Positions 25,516 through 33,106 of a stretch of DNA of 64,000 nucleotides are shown piece by piece; position 1 is the first letter of the stretch; each line of letters opens with the position of its first letter. This DNA is from Eisenibacter elegans DSM 3317 (GTDB lineage: Bacteria > Bacteroidota > Bacteroidia > Cytophagales > Microscillaceae). Made by a program: the position numbers and the translations under genes. Location: positions 1 to 64,000 of the forward strand of contig NZ_AUMD01000020.1 of the NCBI RefSeq assembly GCF_000430505.1, read 5' to 3'. The notes beneath the pieces were generated by a model. The model searched no databases. It saw nothing but the letters and a program-made list of their open reading frames with translations, and was not told the DNA's origin.

Positions 25516-26544
25516 ATGAATACATCAGACATTTCCGCAGGGCCTGTGCCCAATGCTGCCATCGATACCCAGTGCCTGAGCATAGGCTACGGGCAGCGGG
25601 TCTTGGAGCGCGGCTTGTCTTTGTCTTTGCTAGCAGGGGAACTGACTTGCCTGATAGGAATCAATGGGGTCGGGAAATCAACCTTGTTGCGCTCGCTCGC
25701 CGGCCTACAGGCGCCGCTAGGCGGGCAAGTTTATTGGGGAGGCGTACCGCTAGACCAACTGAGCACCACACAACGTGCCAAGCATATGGCCTGGGTATCG
25801 ACGGCTAGGCTGGGCGGCAATGGGATGTCGGTTTATGAGTTGGTGGCCATGGGGCGCTACCCCTATACCAACTGGTGGGGCCGCCATACAACCCAAGACC
25901 ACCAACAGGTCAGCCAAGCGATGGTCTTGACGGAGACCACACACTTGATTGACCGACCTATACAGACTTTGAGCGATGGCGAACACCAAAAGGTGATGAT
26001 AGCCAGGGCATTGGCCCAAGACACGCCTGTCTTGATGCTTGATGAGCCTACCGCCCACCTCGACTTGGCCAACAGGGTGATGCTGTTACAGCTATTGCGC
26101 CGCCTAGCCCACGAACAGCAGAAAGCCATCTTGTTGACTACCCACGACCTCTCGCTGGCGCTTCAGGCTGCGGATAAACTCTGGCTGATGCAGCCAGAAC
26201 AAAAACTGATAACGGGCATCCCTGAAGATTTGGTACTGCAAGGGGTGTTTGAACGTATTTTTGCACGCCAAGGTATTGACTTTGACCCTCAAACGGGTTT
26301 GTTCAAGATGCCGACCACACAACGCCGCAAAATCGGCCTCCTAGGAGAAGAGGGCATCTCTCTACACTGGACGCGCCAAGCCCTCGAACGGCGAGGGTTC
26401 GAGGTGAGCGTCCAACAACAAGAGGCTGTCTGTGTGCAGTTGCATACCCTTGGCCAGCAACCCCAATGGGTTACCAAAACCCACAACAACCAACAAACCC
26501 ATTATAGCCTTGCGGAGGTAATCGCAGAGGTGGAGGCGCTTTAG
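25516..26544 (+). CDS. btuD: cobalamin ABC transporter ATP-binding protein with C-terminal extension
   Basis: ABC ATPase powering the BtuC channel. The 342 residues contain Walker A GINGVGKST (about 48-56), a signature LSDGEHQ (about 152-158, with Asp in place of the usual second Gly of LSGGQ) and Walker B VLMLDEPTAHLD (about 172-183). The H-loop is in LLTTHDLSLAL. After the ATPase core the protein continues for about 75 residues (from about 265: RRKIGLLGEEGISLHWTRQA, then a helix-rich end), an extra domain not present in E. coli BtuD. I chose the ATG at 25516 over a TTG two codons earlier. It is the last gene of the operon; the next gene converges only 3 bp away. Confidence 0.86.
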   Translation: MNTSDISAGPVPNAAIDTQCLSIGYGQRVLERGLSLSLLAGELTCLIGINGVGKSTLLRSLAGLQAPLGGQVYWGGVPLDQLSTTQRAKHMAWVSTARLGGNGMSVYELVAMGRYPYTNWWGRHTTQDHQQVSQAMVLTETTHLIDRPIQTLSDGEHQKVMIARALAQDTPVLMLDEPTAHLDLANRVMLLQLLRRLAHEQQKAILLTTHDLSLALQAADKLWLMQPEQKLITGIPEDLVLQGVFERIFARQGIDFDPQTGLFKMPTTQRRKIGLLGEEGISLHWTRQALERRGFEVSVQQQEAVCVQLHTLGQQPQWVTKTHNNQQTHYSLAEVIAEVEAL

Positions 26545-26547
26545 CGC

Positions 26548-28131
26548 TTAATTAATGTGTGGCTGCTGCCCATTAGTTGGCTTTTTGGGAAGGCGGCGTA
26601 CCTCGTAGAGGTCTTTGCGCCGATCTTGGAGGTTGCGGACGCTACCCCGCAAGTGCAGGTTTTTGAGGAGCTTGAGGTCTACATCTGCTACGATGGTCAT
26701 CTCGTTGTTGGGAGTGCCTTCGGCAATGATGGCATTCTGAGGGAACGAAAAGTCAGAAGGGGAGAAGATGGCCGACTGCGCATACTGGATGTCCATATTG
26801 ATGACCTTGGGCAGGTTGCCTACGCTGCCCGCAATGGCTACATAACATTCGTTTTCGATGGCGCGTGCTTTGGAACATATCTGCACACGCTGATAACCAC
26901 TTTGCATATCTGTAGAAAAAGGAACAAAAAGGATTTCCATCCCCTCATCGGCTAGCAGACGGCTCAGCTCAGGGAACTCTGAGTCATAACAAATCAAAAT
27001 CCCAATCTTGCCCGCATCCGTCTGAAATACTTGGAGTTGGTTGCCTCCTTGCATTCCCCATTCAGCCACTTCGCTCGGCGTAGGGTGGATTTTGTATTGG
27101 GCTTCGCAAGTCCCATCGCGGCGACAGAGATATGACACATTGTAGAGGCTGCCCTCTTCGTATACAGGCATACTGCCGGCAATGATATTGATGTTGTAGC
27201 TCAGGGCCAAGTCTACCATTCTCAGGCGAATTTCTTCGGTATGTTGAGCCAGATGGCGGATAGCCTGAGCGCTACCCATTTCGTTGAAGGCGGCCATCAG
27301 GGGGGCATTGAAATACTCAGGGAAGAGCACAAAGTCGGCCTTGTAGCCCGAAACTGCATCCACAAAAAACTCCACATTGTCCATAAAAGAGTCAAGTGAA
27401 GGCGTATGGCGCATCTGCCACTGTACAACCCCTATGCGCACATTGGTACGGCGGGTGTTGAACGGTGTTTTCTTTTTGGTATAATAGATATTGTGCCACT
27501 CAATGAGCGTAGCATACGCATCAGACTCTTGGTCGTAGGGCAGGTAATCTTTCAACACCTTCTTGACGTGGAAACCATTGCTGAGCTGAAAAGTCAACAC
27601 AGGATCATAGATTTCCTTCATCTTTACTCCTTCAATATATTCCTTGGGAGAGAGTTTGTCTTTGTAAAGGTGGTAGTTGGGCATTCGGCCACCGGCCACA
27701 ATCGATTTGAGTGCCAGCTTTTCGCATAGTTCCTTGCGCGCATTGTAAAGCCTGCGACCAAGGCGCATCCCTTGGTAATCTTGATGTACGCCTATTTCGA
27801 TGCCATACAGAATATTGCCATTGGCATTGTGTGTATTGAGGCGGTAATTTCCCGTGATTTCGGCGTAGGTGTGGGTATCTTCTAAATCGTCAGAATCAAT
27901 CATCAGTGAGAGCGCAAAAGCCACTACGCGGCCTTTGTCAGCAATACAAAGCTGCCCTTCAGGGAAGCTCTTCAGGAGGGTTTCTAGCTGCTCTTTGCGC
28001 CATACGCCACCTACCTGATAGATGTTGCGCATCAGCGATACAACGTCTTCATAATCAGTTGATTTCAAGTTGCGAAGAACTAGCTTATGTTCTTCTTCAG
28101 AAAGGGTGTTTTGGTCTTGTGTGTGAGACAT
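26548..28131 (-). CDS. bifunctional GNAT acetyltransferase / carbon-nitrogen hydrolase
   Basis: Fusion of two enzyme domains in 527 residues. Residues ~13-200 form a GNAT N-acetyltransferase fold (LYGIEIGVHQDYQGMRLGRR gives the acetyl-CoA pyrophosphate loop). Residues ~230-505 form a nitrilase-superfamily amidohydrolase with the catalytic triad visible: Glu272 in FPEYFNAP, Lys347 in AQYKIHPTPSE and Cys381 in ILICYDSEFPE. This fusion is widespread in bacteria, but its substrate is unknown to me. The gene starts opposite the small-protein array and ends 3 bp from btuD, so the two genes converge with almost no gap. Confidence 0.88.
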   Translation of the reverse strand: MSHTQDQNTLSEEEHKLVLRNLKSTDYEDVVSLMRNIYQVGGVWRKEQLETLLKSFPEGQLCIADKGRVVAFALSLMIDSDDLEDTHTYAEITGNYRLNTHNANGNILYGIEIGVHQDYQGMRLGRRLYNARKELCEKLALKSIVAGGRMPNYHLYKDKLSPKEYIEGVKMKEIYDPVLTFQLSNGFHVKKVLKDYLPYDQESDAYATLIEWHNIYYTKKKTPFNTRRTNVRIGVVQWQMRHTPSLDSFMDNVEFFVDAVSGYKADFVLFPEYFNAPLMAAFNEMGSAQAIRHLAQHTEEIRLRMVDLALSYNINIIAGSMPVYEEGSLYNVSYLCRRDGTCEAQYKIHPTPSEVAEWGMQGGNQLQVFQTDAGKIGILICYDSEFPELSRLLADEGMEILFVPFSTDMQSGYQRVQICSKARAIENECYVAIAGSVGNLPKVINMDIQYAQSAIFSPSDFSFPQNAIIAEGTPNNEMTIVADVDLKLLKNLHLRGSVRNLQDRRKDLYEVRRLPKKPTNGQQPHIN

Positions 28132-28186
28132 AACGACAGTAATTTTTTGCTCAATTTAGTCAAAAAAATGCGATTTCCCAAATCAT

Positions 28187-28277
28187 TCAGGTAAATACCT
28201 GACAAGCCATACAGCGAATACAAAGCATAATTACAAGAAATAACGTATAGGCTCGCTCAAGCTCATAGCCTAATTTT
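28187..28277 (+). promoter_or_regulatory. module 1 operator-like palindrome and promoter
   Basis: A perfect 16-bp palindrome TCAGGTAAATACCTGA (28187-28202) lies 67 nt before a TAATTTTG -7 box (28270-28277). Similar palindromes lie at closely matching distances before the third and fourth units of this array. Confidence 0.6.
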
Positions 28278-28334
28278 GTAATCACAAAGTAAGACAAAAA
28301 GACACCGTTTCTCTACTACTTGAAAAGATCCGTA

Positions 28335-28481
28335 ATGACAAAGAAAAATACTGCCAAGACGGGGCAACTGCTCCAAGAATTGGCCGAAGTGAATGCAAAT
28401 ATCAAAAAGCAAAAAGCATTGAGGGATGAGCTTATTCGTGAAGTAAGAGCGAAGATTCCCAAACAAAACAACAGTAAATAG
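28335..28481 (+). CDS. small basic helical protein, module 1
   Basis: A 48-residue protein starting MTKKNTAKTGQLLQELAEVN and rich in Lys, Glu and Leu, predicted to be one long helix. It aligns without gaps to the module 3 and 4 proteins on the pattern EL-x8-I/L/V-x3-K-x2-R-x3-L-x2-V/I (here ELAEVNANIKKQKALRDELI). It is preceded by its own promoter and followed by a terminator. I do not recognise the family; possible roles such as a coiled-coil adaptor or nucleic-acid-binding peptide are guesses. The basic tail IPKQNNSK ends the protein. Confidence 0.6.
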   Translation: MTKKNTAKTGQLLQELAEVNANIKKQKALRDELIREVRAKIPKQNNSK

Positions 28482-28490
28482 TATAGAGTT

Positions 28491-28557
28491 TGGTTTAGTT
28501 TTGATAAATAGGTTTAGTAGTTCAAAAAGCCGCCGGCCCTTGGTCGACGGTTTTTTT
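28491..28557 (+). terminator. module 1 conserved 3' leader and terminator
   Basis: A conserved 3' sequence (ttagttttgataaataggtt, then tagtag) is followed by a GC-rich hairpin aaaaagccgccggc...gtcgacggttttttt. The same leader-plus-hairpin arrangement ends units 2 and 3 of the array (28770-28842 and 29160-29223). Confidence 0.75.
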
Positions 28558-28620
28558 CTGTTGATGAGGGCAAGATGAGCAGGGCTCAAGGCCTTAATAC
28601 AGCGCATATCCTTACTGGTA

Positions 28621-28700
28621 TCAGGTAAATACCCTAGGAAAACCCTGATAACTTGGTGGAAAACCCTGAGCTGGAGTTTATCCCAAAGCCCCTACCTTTG
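28621..28700 (+). promoter_or_regulatory. module 2 operator-like sites and promoter
   Basis: TCAGGTAAATACCCTA (28621-28636) matches the array palindrome with a damaged right half. It is followed by two direct copies of GGAAAACCCTGA about 22 bp apart (28638-28670), each containing the CCTGA half-site. A TACCTTTG -7 box is at 28693-28700. Confidence 0.55.
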
Positions 28701-28706
28701 TATTAC

Positions 28707-28842
28707 TAAGTCAGCAATAATATTGCACAGCAACTTAGCCAACACCAGAAAAAATTACCCCTAGGGGTTGATAATAGACTTTAGTTTTGATAATAGGTTT
28801 AGTAGAGCAAAAAGCCGCCGGTCTTTGACTGTCGGTTTTTTT
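28707..28842 (+). ncRNA. candidate small RNA (module 2, no open frame)
   Basis: This unit has a TAnnTTTG promoter upstream and the same conserved 3' leader (ttagttttgataataggttt) and hairpin terminator (28809-28842) as its neighbours. The ~60 nt between contain no ATG frame; the best frame, from a TTG, is only 13 codons. It is either a unit that has lost its gene or a ~130-nt non-coding transcript. The segment includes the perfect palindrome cccctagggg, a possible small stem. Confidence 0.4.
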
Positions 28843-28852
28843 GTGTGCCTAC

Positions 28853-28946
28853 TCGGGTAATTGCCCGATGTCTACTCAAGGATTCTGTGTGTATCAAATT
28901 CAAGCCTAATACGGACTGGTACTATGATGGCCAAAACCTAACTTTG
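28853..28946 (+). promoter_or_regulatory. module 3 operator-like palindrome and promoter
   Basis: TCGGGTAATTGCCCGA (28853-28868, one mismatch) lies 70 nt before TAACTTTG (28939-28946). The site keeps the array spacing, with covarying half-sites. Confidence 0.6.
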
Positions 28947-28993
28947 TAGCATCAAAAAATACAAAGTAATCAATCACTCTAAAAAGCTTCTCA

Positions 28994-29131
28994 ATGAGCC
29001 TAAAGAAAAACAAACAGACATTAGACGAGTTGCAAAAAACAATCGATGAGCTGAGACAAATGAAGGACAAGCGGGCGAAAATGCTGGATAAAGTACACCA
29101 GATAGAAGAGAGCCTGAAGAAAGCCAAGTAG
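28994..29131 (+). CDS. small basic helical protein, module 3
   Basis: A 45-residue protein starting MSLKKNKQTLDELQKTIDEL and ending KVHQIEESLKKAK, nearly all helix-forming residues with a heptad-like Leu/Ile pattern, so a short coiled coil is likely. It is homologous to the module 1 and 4 proteins: DELQKTIDELRQMKDKRAKM aligns without gaps to QELAEVNANIKKQKALRDEL and AELDRMIAEVNKLKAIRASV. It has its own promoter and a strong terminator. The function is unknown; the protein is too short for the usual gene finders. Confidence 0.6.
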   Translation: MSLKKNKQTLDELQKTIDELRQMKDKRAKMLDKVHQIEESLKKAK

Positions 29132-29159
29132 GCTATAAAAAACAGGAAAACATTGTTTT

Positions 29160-29223
29160 GGGTTTAGTTTTAAAAAGGTTTAGTAGTATATAAAGCTGAT
29201 AGCTGCTGGTTATCAGCTTTTTT
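29160..29223 (+). terminator. module 3 conserved 3' leader and terminator
   Basis: The leader ggtttagttttaaaaaggtt, then tagtag, precedes a perfect stem aagctgata/tatcagctt (29193-29201 and 29211-29219) and a run of six T. Confidence 0.85.
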
Positions 29224-29256
29224 GGTGCTATTCTTGTTCCAAACATTTAATTGACT

Positions 29257-29349
29257 TCAGGGTTTTACCTGAGTAAGAAATACGTCTTTTTCGCCAACTA
29301 TTTGGGGTAAATGACTTATTTCATACACCATAAATACGCGCTAGTTTTG
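29257..29349 (+). promoter_or_regulatory. module 4 operator-like palindrome and promoter
   Basis: TCAGGGTTTTACCTGA (29257-29272) lies 69 nt before TAGTTTTG (29342-29349), with TTTC at the -33 position (29319-29322, 19-nt spacer). The left half-site TCAGGGTTTT is the complement of the AAAACCCTGA repeats in module 2. Confidence 0.6.
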
Positions 29350-29395
29350 CATCATTAACACACAGTATATCACACACTTCTAAATGTTTTAGGTT

Positions 29396-29542
29396 ATGAT
29401 GTCTACTAAATCCAACAAAAGCCTTTCAGCAGAGCTTGATAGAATGATTGCAGAAGTAAACAAGCTGAAAGCAATACGCGCTTCAGTACTCAACGAAATA
29501 GACCGAGCTTCGATGCCCCACCGCAAAATGCTCAGCAAGTAG
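29396..29542 (+). CDS. small basic helical protein, module 4
   Basis: A 48-residue protein starting MMSTKSNKSLSAELDRMIAE with the body EVNKLKAIRASVLNEIDRAS, aligning to the module 1 and 3 proteins. It is Lys/Arg-rich at both ends and helical in the middle. Two adjacent ATG codons could start it. Unlike modules 1-3 there is no conserved 3' leader or terminator after the stop codon; the next gene, the STAS-like protein at 29605, starts 62 bp downstream and may be co-transcribed. The family is not recognised. Confidence 0.6.
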   Translation: MMSTKSNKSLSAELDRMIAEVNKLKAIRASVLNEIDRASMPHRKMLSK

Positions 29543-29604
29543 TTGCCTTGGGCGGCTTATTTGCGTTATAGTACTTAATCTAATCATTATCAAAACAAAT
29601 AAAA

Positions 29605-30024
29605 ATGATGACAACACAAACGTTGAAAAACGCACAGGATGAAGTTTTCTTTACCATCACCTACAGGAAAGACCAAGACCTGTTTTATGCCAATTGGATA
29701 GGCGCTGATCTTTCTCTTGCCCAAGTACAAGAGGGAGCGCTCTTATTTCTTTCACTTATCAAAGAGAAAGAACAATCAAAGCTGCTCAATGATAACCGCC
29801 AACTCATCGGCGTATGGGACGAAGCCAACGATTGGCTGGCTAACGAATGGATGCCACAGGTGATTCAGGCCGGCTTGAGCAAGTTTGCCCATATTTACTC
29901 CAAAGATTTTTATGCCAACCTGTCGGCAGAATTTTTGGAGGATAATGCCAAAAAAATCGGAGGGTTTGAAATCAAGCTCTTCGATGACGAGCAAAAAGCC
30001 GTTGACTGGCTGATGGCTGACTAG
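29605..30024 (+). CDS. SpoIIAA/STAS-like small protein
   Basis: A 139-residue cytosolic alpha/beta protein. It has the same pattern as the protein at 50261-50671: an N-terminal strand, a long middle helix, W-x4-E-W/I-x-P-x4-AGL-x-KFA, an S-x-DF-x3-LS-x-E block and a C-terminal A-x-WL motif (KAVDWLMAD). This family in Bacteroidota resembles SpoIIAA/STAS-like domains, but that link is only by overall pattern. STAS-type proteins can be phosphorylated antagonists in partner-switching systems; whether this one works with the SpoIIE phosphatase at 40124 is speculation. It may be transcribed with the module 4 gene. A terminator follows. Confidence 0.6.
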   Translation: MMTTQTLKNAQDEVFFTITYRKDQDLFYANWIGADLSLAQVQEGALLFLSLIKEKEQSKLLNDNRQLIGVWDEANDWLANEWMPQVIQAGLSKFAHIYSKDFYANLSAEFLEDNAKKIGGFEIKLFDDEQKAVDWLMAD

Positions 30025-30058
30025 TCAAAAAAAACATATCCAAGCGAGAGGATAGACT

Positions 30059-30095
30059 AGCCCCGGTATGCTTCAGTACTTGGGGCTGTTTTTTT
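30059..30095 (+). terminator. terminator after the STAS-like gene
   Basis: agcccc...ggggct stem (30059-30064 and 30082-30087) followed by a run of seven T. It overlaps the last codons of the convergent glycosyltransferase gene. Confidence 0.7.
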
Positions 30096-31203
30096 GGTAT
30101 AAGGCCTCCAATCGATTCACCATATTCTTGAGCGCAAATCGACGACGCACCGTTTCTTGTGCTTTTTGGGTAATGTCCTTGGCCTCCTGAGGGTTTTGAT
30201 AAATTCGAAGCAGCTGCTGCCCAATGGCTGGGCCATCTTCAAAAGGCACCACCCAGGCCTGTAAGCCATCTTGGATATACTCCGGAGCTACGCCCGAAAG
30301 CGTAACGATTGAGGGTACTCCGGCGGCCATCGCCTCGATATAAATTTGCCCAAAAGCCTCTACCTCAGGGTCTATGGGTACGTGTACGAAGGCTTGCATC
30401 AGGGCATAAAAAGCCGCGATATCCCGCTCAAATACAATCTCGCGATAGCTGTCGGCAGGTAGGGTCTGGAGTTTTTGCCGGATAACGCCGGCATAGTCGC
30501 CCGTAGCATTGGCCAAGACCAAACAGGCCTCTGGTGCTTGTGTTAGGAGTTGCTCAAAGCCCTCGATGATATACTCAATTCCTTTGAGGTGGATATAGCG
30601 CGAAATCACCCCTACTACCCAGCGCCCTTCCGGCAGTTGGTAGCGCTCCCTGAAAGCAGCCACGCGCTCAGGACTGACAGCCTCGAAATGCTCCCACAAA
30701 AAGCCGTGATGTATCAGGCTGATTTTCTGCGGAGACACGCGCTCCTTTTCCAACAACACACGCCGTACGTTTTCCGAAATAGCCACAATATCGGTAGAGA
30801 GGGCATTGACGGCCTTGTCGTACCAAACCGCCCTCGGGAAGTAACGGTGGTGTAGGGTGGCGTGATGGCGGGTATGGATGCGCTGCCGCACACCGGCCAA
30901 ACGTGCTGCCAACAGCCCGGCAAGGCTGGCTTCAAAAAGGTGGGTATGTACTGCCGTAGGGCGCAGCTTGCCCAATAGCCGATAAAGCCGCCACACCACG
31001 CCCGGGAGCTGGCGCTTGTGGTGGTAGGGCAGCCAAGTGTAAGGAATGTGCTGGGATTCAAAAAAATCGACCAGACGGCAGCGCTCCTCAGGGTTGAGCA
31101 GCACAAAATGCAGCCGAAAGCGCGATTTGTCTAGGTGTGTGCTGATCCACTCAAACGCCACCGCATCCGTAACATTAGAAAGCACATAGACAATCAACTG
31201 CAT
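30073..31203 (-). CDS. glycosyltransferase family 4 protein
   Basis: GT-B fold, nucleotide-sugar-dependent glycosyltransferase of 376 residues, cytosolic or at the membrane face, making a surface polysaccharide, lipid or glycoprotein. The N-terminal Rossmann domain contains HTHLFEASLAGLLAARLAGV and TRHHATLHHRYF. The C-terminal domain has VVGVISRYIHLKGIEYIIEG and the donor-site motif EAFGQIYIEAMAAGVPSIVT (the E-x7-E motif of GT4). The acceptor cannot be predicted. It is downstream of gltX on the same strand with a hairpin between, so co-transcription is uncertain. Confidence 0.85.
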   Translation of the reverse strand: MQLIVYVLSNVTDAVAFEWISTHLDKSRFRLHFVLLNPEERCRLVDFFESQHIPYTWLPYHHKRQLPGVVWRLYRLLGKLRPTAVHTHLFEASLAGLLAARLAGVRQRIHTRHHATLHHRYFPRAVWYDKAVNALSTDIVAISENVRRVLLEKERVSPQKISLIHHGFLWEHFEAVSPERVAAFRERYQLPEGRWVVGVISRYIHLKGIEYIIEGFEQLLTQAPEACLVLANATGDYAGVIRQKLQTLPADSYREIVFERDIAAFYALMQAFVHVPIDPEVEAFGQIYIEAMAAGVPSIVTLSGVAPEYIQDGLQAWVVPFEDGPAIGQQLLRIYQNPQEAKDITQKAQETVRRRFALKNMVNRLEALYQKNSPKY

Positions 31204-31224
31204 CGAATCGTAGGGTTAATGTAT

Positions 31225-31263
31225 AGTAGCTCCGAAGCAAAGAAAGATGGCTTCGGAGCTACT
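31225..31263 (-). terminator. hairpin between gltX and glycosyltransferase
   Basis: A 14-bp perfect stem, agtagctccgaagc with gcttcggagctact, and an 11-nt loop, 5 bp after the gltX stop codon. It lacks a T-run. Its arms resemble the right-hand hairpin of repeat family 1. Confidence 0.5.
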
Positions 31264-31267
31264 TGAT

Positions 31268-32818
31268 TTATGCCTGAACGCTCAGTTGCTGTAGGGCAAA
31301 GCTCAGGCGTTGGCTGACGGCCTCCTTGCCTAGCAGTTCCTGCAAAATCATCAAATCAGGGCCGGCGCCGGCACCTGTGAGCGCAATGCGGAGGGCGGGC
31401 ATTATCTGGCCTAGTTTGGCTTGCTTAGCCTCTACGGTGTCGTGGAGCAGCTGTTTGATGGCTTCGGCCTCCCAAGTGGCAGGCTGACCGGTATTGAGGG
31501 CTTGGCTGTAGGCCTGAATCACCTCGGCAGCGGCAGCAGTCCATTTTTTGGCCACCAACCCGGTGTCGAAGCTAGTAGGTGCTTCGAAGAAAAAGCGGCC
31601 TTCGGCCAAAATATCCTGTGGGAAAGTAGCGCGTTCCTTCATCAGCTCACAGATTTGGAGCAGTTGTGTATCGTTGAGCGTGTGCCCCTCTAGCTTGGCG
31701 CGGCTGAGGTCGGCACGGAGGTAGGCCAGCAACTCCTCGTTGGTTTTGTTGCGGAGGTACTGTTGGTTGAACCAGTGCGCTTTTTTGATATCAAACTTAG
31801 TCCCTGATTTACCAATACGCTCTAGGCTGAAAGTCTCCACCAACTCAGATAGGGTAAACAATTCCTGAGTAGTGCCGGGGTTCCAGCCCAAGAAGGCCAA
31901 GAAGTTGGTCAGCGCCTCCGGCAGATAGCCTTCTTCGCGATAACCAGCTACGGCTGTGCCGCTTTCGGGTTCTGTCCAAGCGAGGGGGAAAATGGGGAAC
32001 CCGTGTTGGTCGGCGTCGCGTTTGCTGAGCTTGCCGTTGCCGTCGGGCTTAAGGATAAGCGGTAGGTGGGCAAATTGCGGCATAGTCGCCTCCCATCCTA
32101 GGTATTGGTAGAGCAATACGTGCAGCGGAGCCGAGGGCAGCCACTCTTCCCCACGGATTACGTGGGTGATTTGCATCAGGTGGTCGTCTACCACATTGGC
32201 TAGGTGGTAGGTCGGCATCCCGTCCGATTTCATCAGCACCTTGTCGTCGAGGGTCGAAGAGTGTACCATCACCCATCCGCGCACGATGTCGTGTAGGCGA
32301 ATTTCCTCTTTGCGGGGCATTTTGATACGGATGACATAAGGCTCGCCCGAGTCGAGGCGCTCCTGCACCTCATCGGCGGGGAGGGTCAGGGAATTTTTCA
32401 TCTGCATCCGTGTGATGGCGTTGTACTGTGGCGATTTGACCTTGGCCGCCGTCAGGCGCTTGCGCATCTCATCGAGCTCCTCGGCGGTATCGAAGGCATA
32501 ATAGGCCTTGCCTTCGTCTACAAGGCGCTGCGCATACTCACGGTACATCGGCTTGCGCTCCGACTGGCGGTAGGGGCTATGTGGGCCTCCGTGTAGCGGC
32601 GACTCATCGGGCGTGAGCCCTAGCCACTCCAAAGCCTCAAAAATATAATTCTCCGCCCCGGGCACAAAGCGCGTCTGGTCGGTGTCTTCTATACGGATTA
32701 GAAACTTACCGCCTTGTTGCTTGGCAAACAGGTAGTTGTATAGCGCGGTGCGCACACCGCCAATGTGCAGTGCCCCGGTGGGGCTAGGAGCAAATCGTAC
32801 GCGTACTTCTCGATTCAT
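31268..32818 (-). CDS. gltX: glutamate--tRNA ligase
   Basis: Class I aminoacyl-tRNA synthetase that charges tRNA-Glu. The HIGH-type motif lies in RFAPSPTGALHIGGVRTALY (His18), and the KMSKS-type motif is GKLSKRDAD at about 262-270. IRIEDTDQTR (about 40-49) is the usual glutamate-binding region. The 516 residues are a normal length for Bacteroidota GltX, with an alpha-helical anticodon-binding C-terminal part. A TACCTTTG box lies 115 nt upstream on the minus strand. The discriminating (tRNA-Glu only) or non-discriminating status cannot be told. Confidence 0.95.
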   Translation of the reverse strand: MNREVRVRFAPSPTGALHIGGVRTALYNYLFAKQQGGKFLIRIEDTDQTRFVPGAENYIFEALEWLGLTPDESPLHGGPHSPYRQSERKPMYREYAQRLVDEGKAYYAFDTAEELDEMRKRLTAAKVKSPQYNAITRMQMKNSLTLPADEVQERLDSGEPYVIRIKMPRKEEIRLHDIVRGWVMVHSSTLDDKVLMKSDGMPTYHLANVVDDHLMQITHVIRGEEWLPSAPLHVLLYQYLGWEATMPQFAHLPLILKPDGNGKLSKRDADQHGFPIFPLAWTEPESGTAVAGYREEGYLPEALTNFLAFLGWNPGTTQELFTLSELVETFSLERIGKSGTKFDIKKAHWFNQQYLRNKTNEELLAYLRADLSRAKLEGHTLNDTQLLQICELMKERATFPQDILAEGRFFFEAPTSFDTGLVAKKWTAAAAEVIQAYSQALNTGQPATWEAEAIKQLLHDTVEAKQAKLGQIMPALRIALTGAGAGPDLMILQELLGKEAVSQRLSFALQQLSVQA

Positions 32819-32933
32819 ATCTTGGGGGTAGCAATAAAAATGTAAGGTTAAGGAAATTGGTATAGAGATAACCCATAACCCAACAGGCTTGTTATCTCCC
32901 CAGCAACCCTAATGTGTGAACTAAACAGTGCCG

Positions 32934-32941
32934 CAAAGGTA
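32934..32941 (-). promoter_or_regulatory. candidate -7 box TACCTTTG for gltX
   Basis: An exact TAnnTTTG match on the minus strand, about 115 nt before the gltX start. A gagataac/gttatctc inverted repeat lies at 32869-32898 between it and the gene, so the leader may be structured. Confidence 0.4.
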
Positions 32942-33106
32942 CAAAAACCTAGTCGGACTTCATAGACCACAGCGGTTTTGAAAATCCAACTCCCTTGCTC
33001 CGCCCCCTTGCTCACCTGCGGATATTTGAGTAATATTACATACTACCAAGCAACATGTAATGATGGCCTTTGTATTGCGCACCCTACACAAAATACAAAG
33101 CGGTGA

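Noticed and set aside
28853-28868. Palindromes at 28-29 kb as a CRISPR array or tandem repeat locus
   Set aside because: The sites are short, differ from one another and are separated by full transcription units rather than uniform spacers; they behave like operators.
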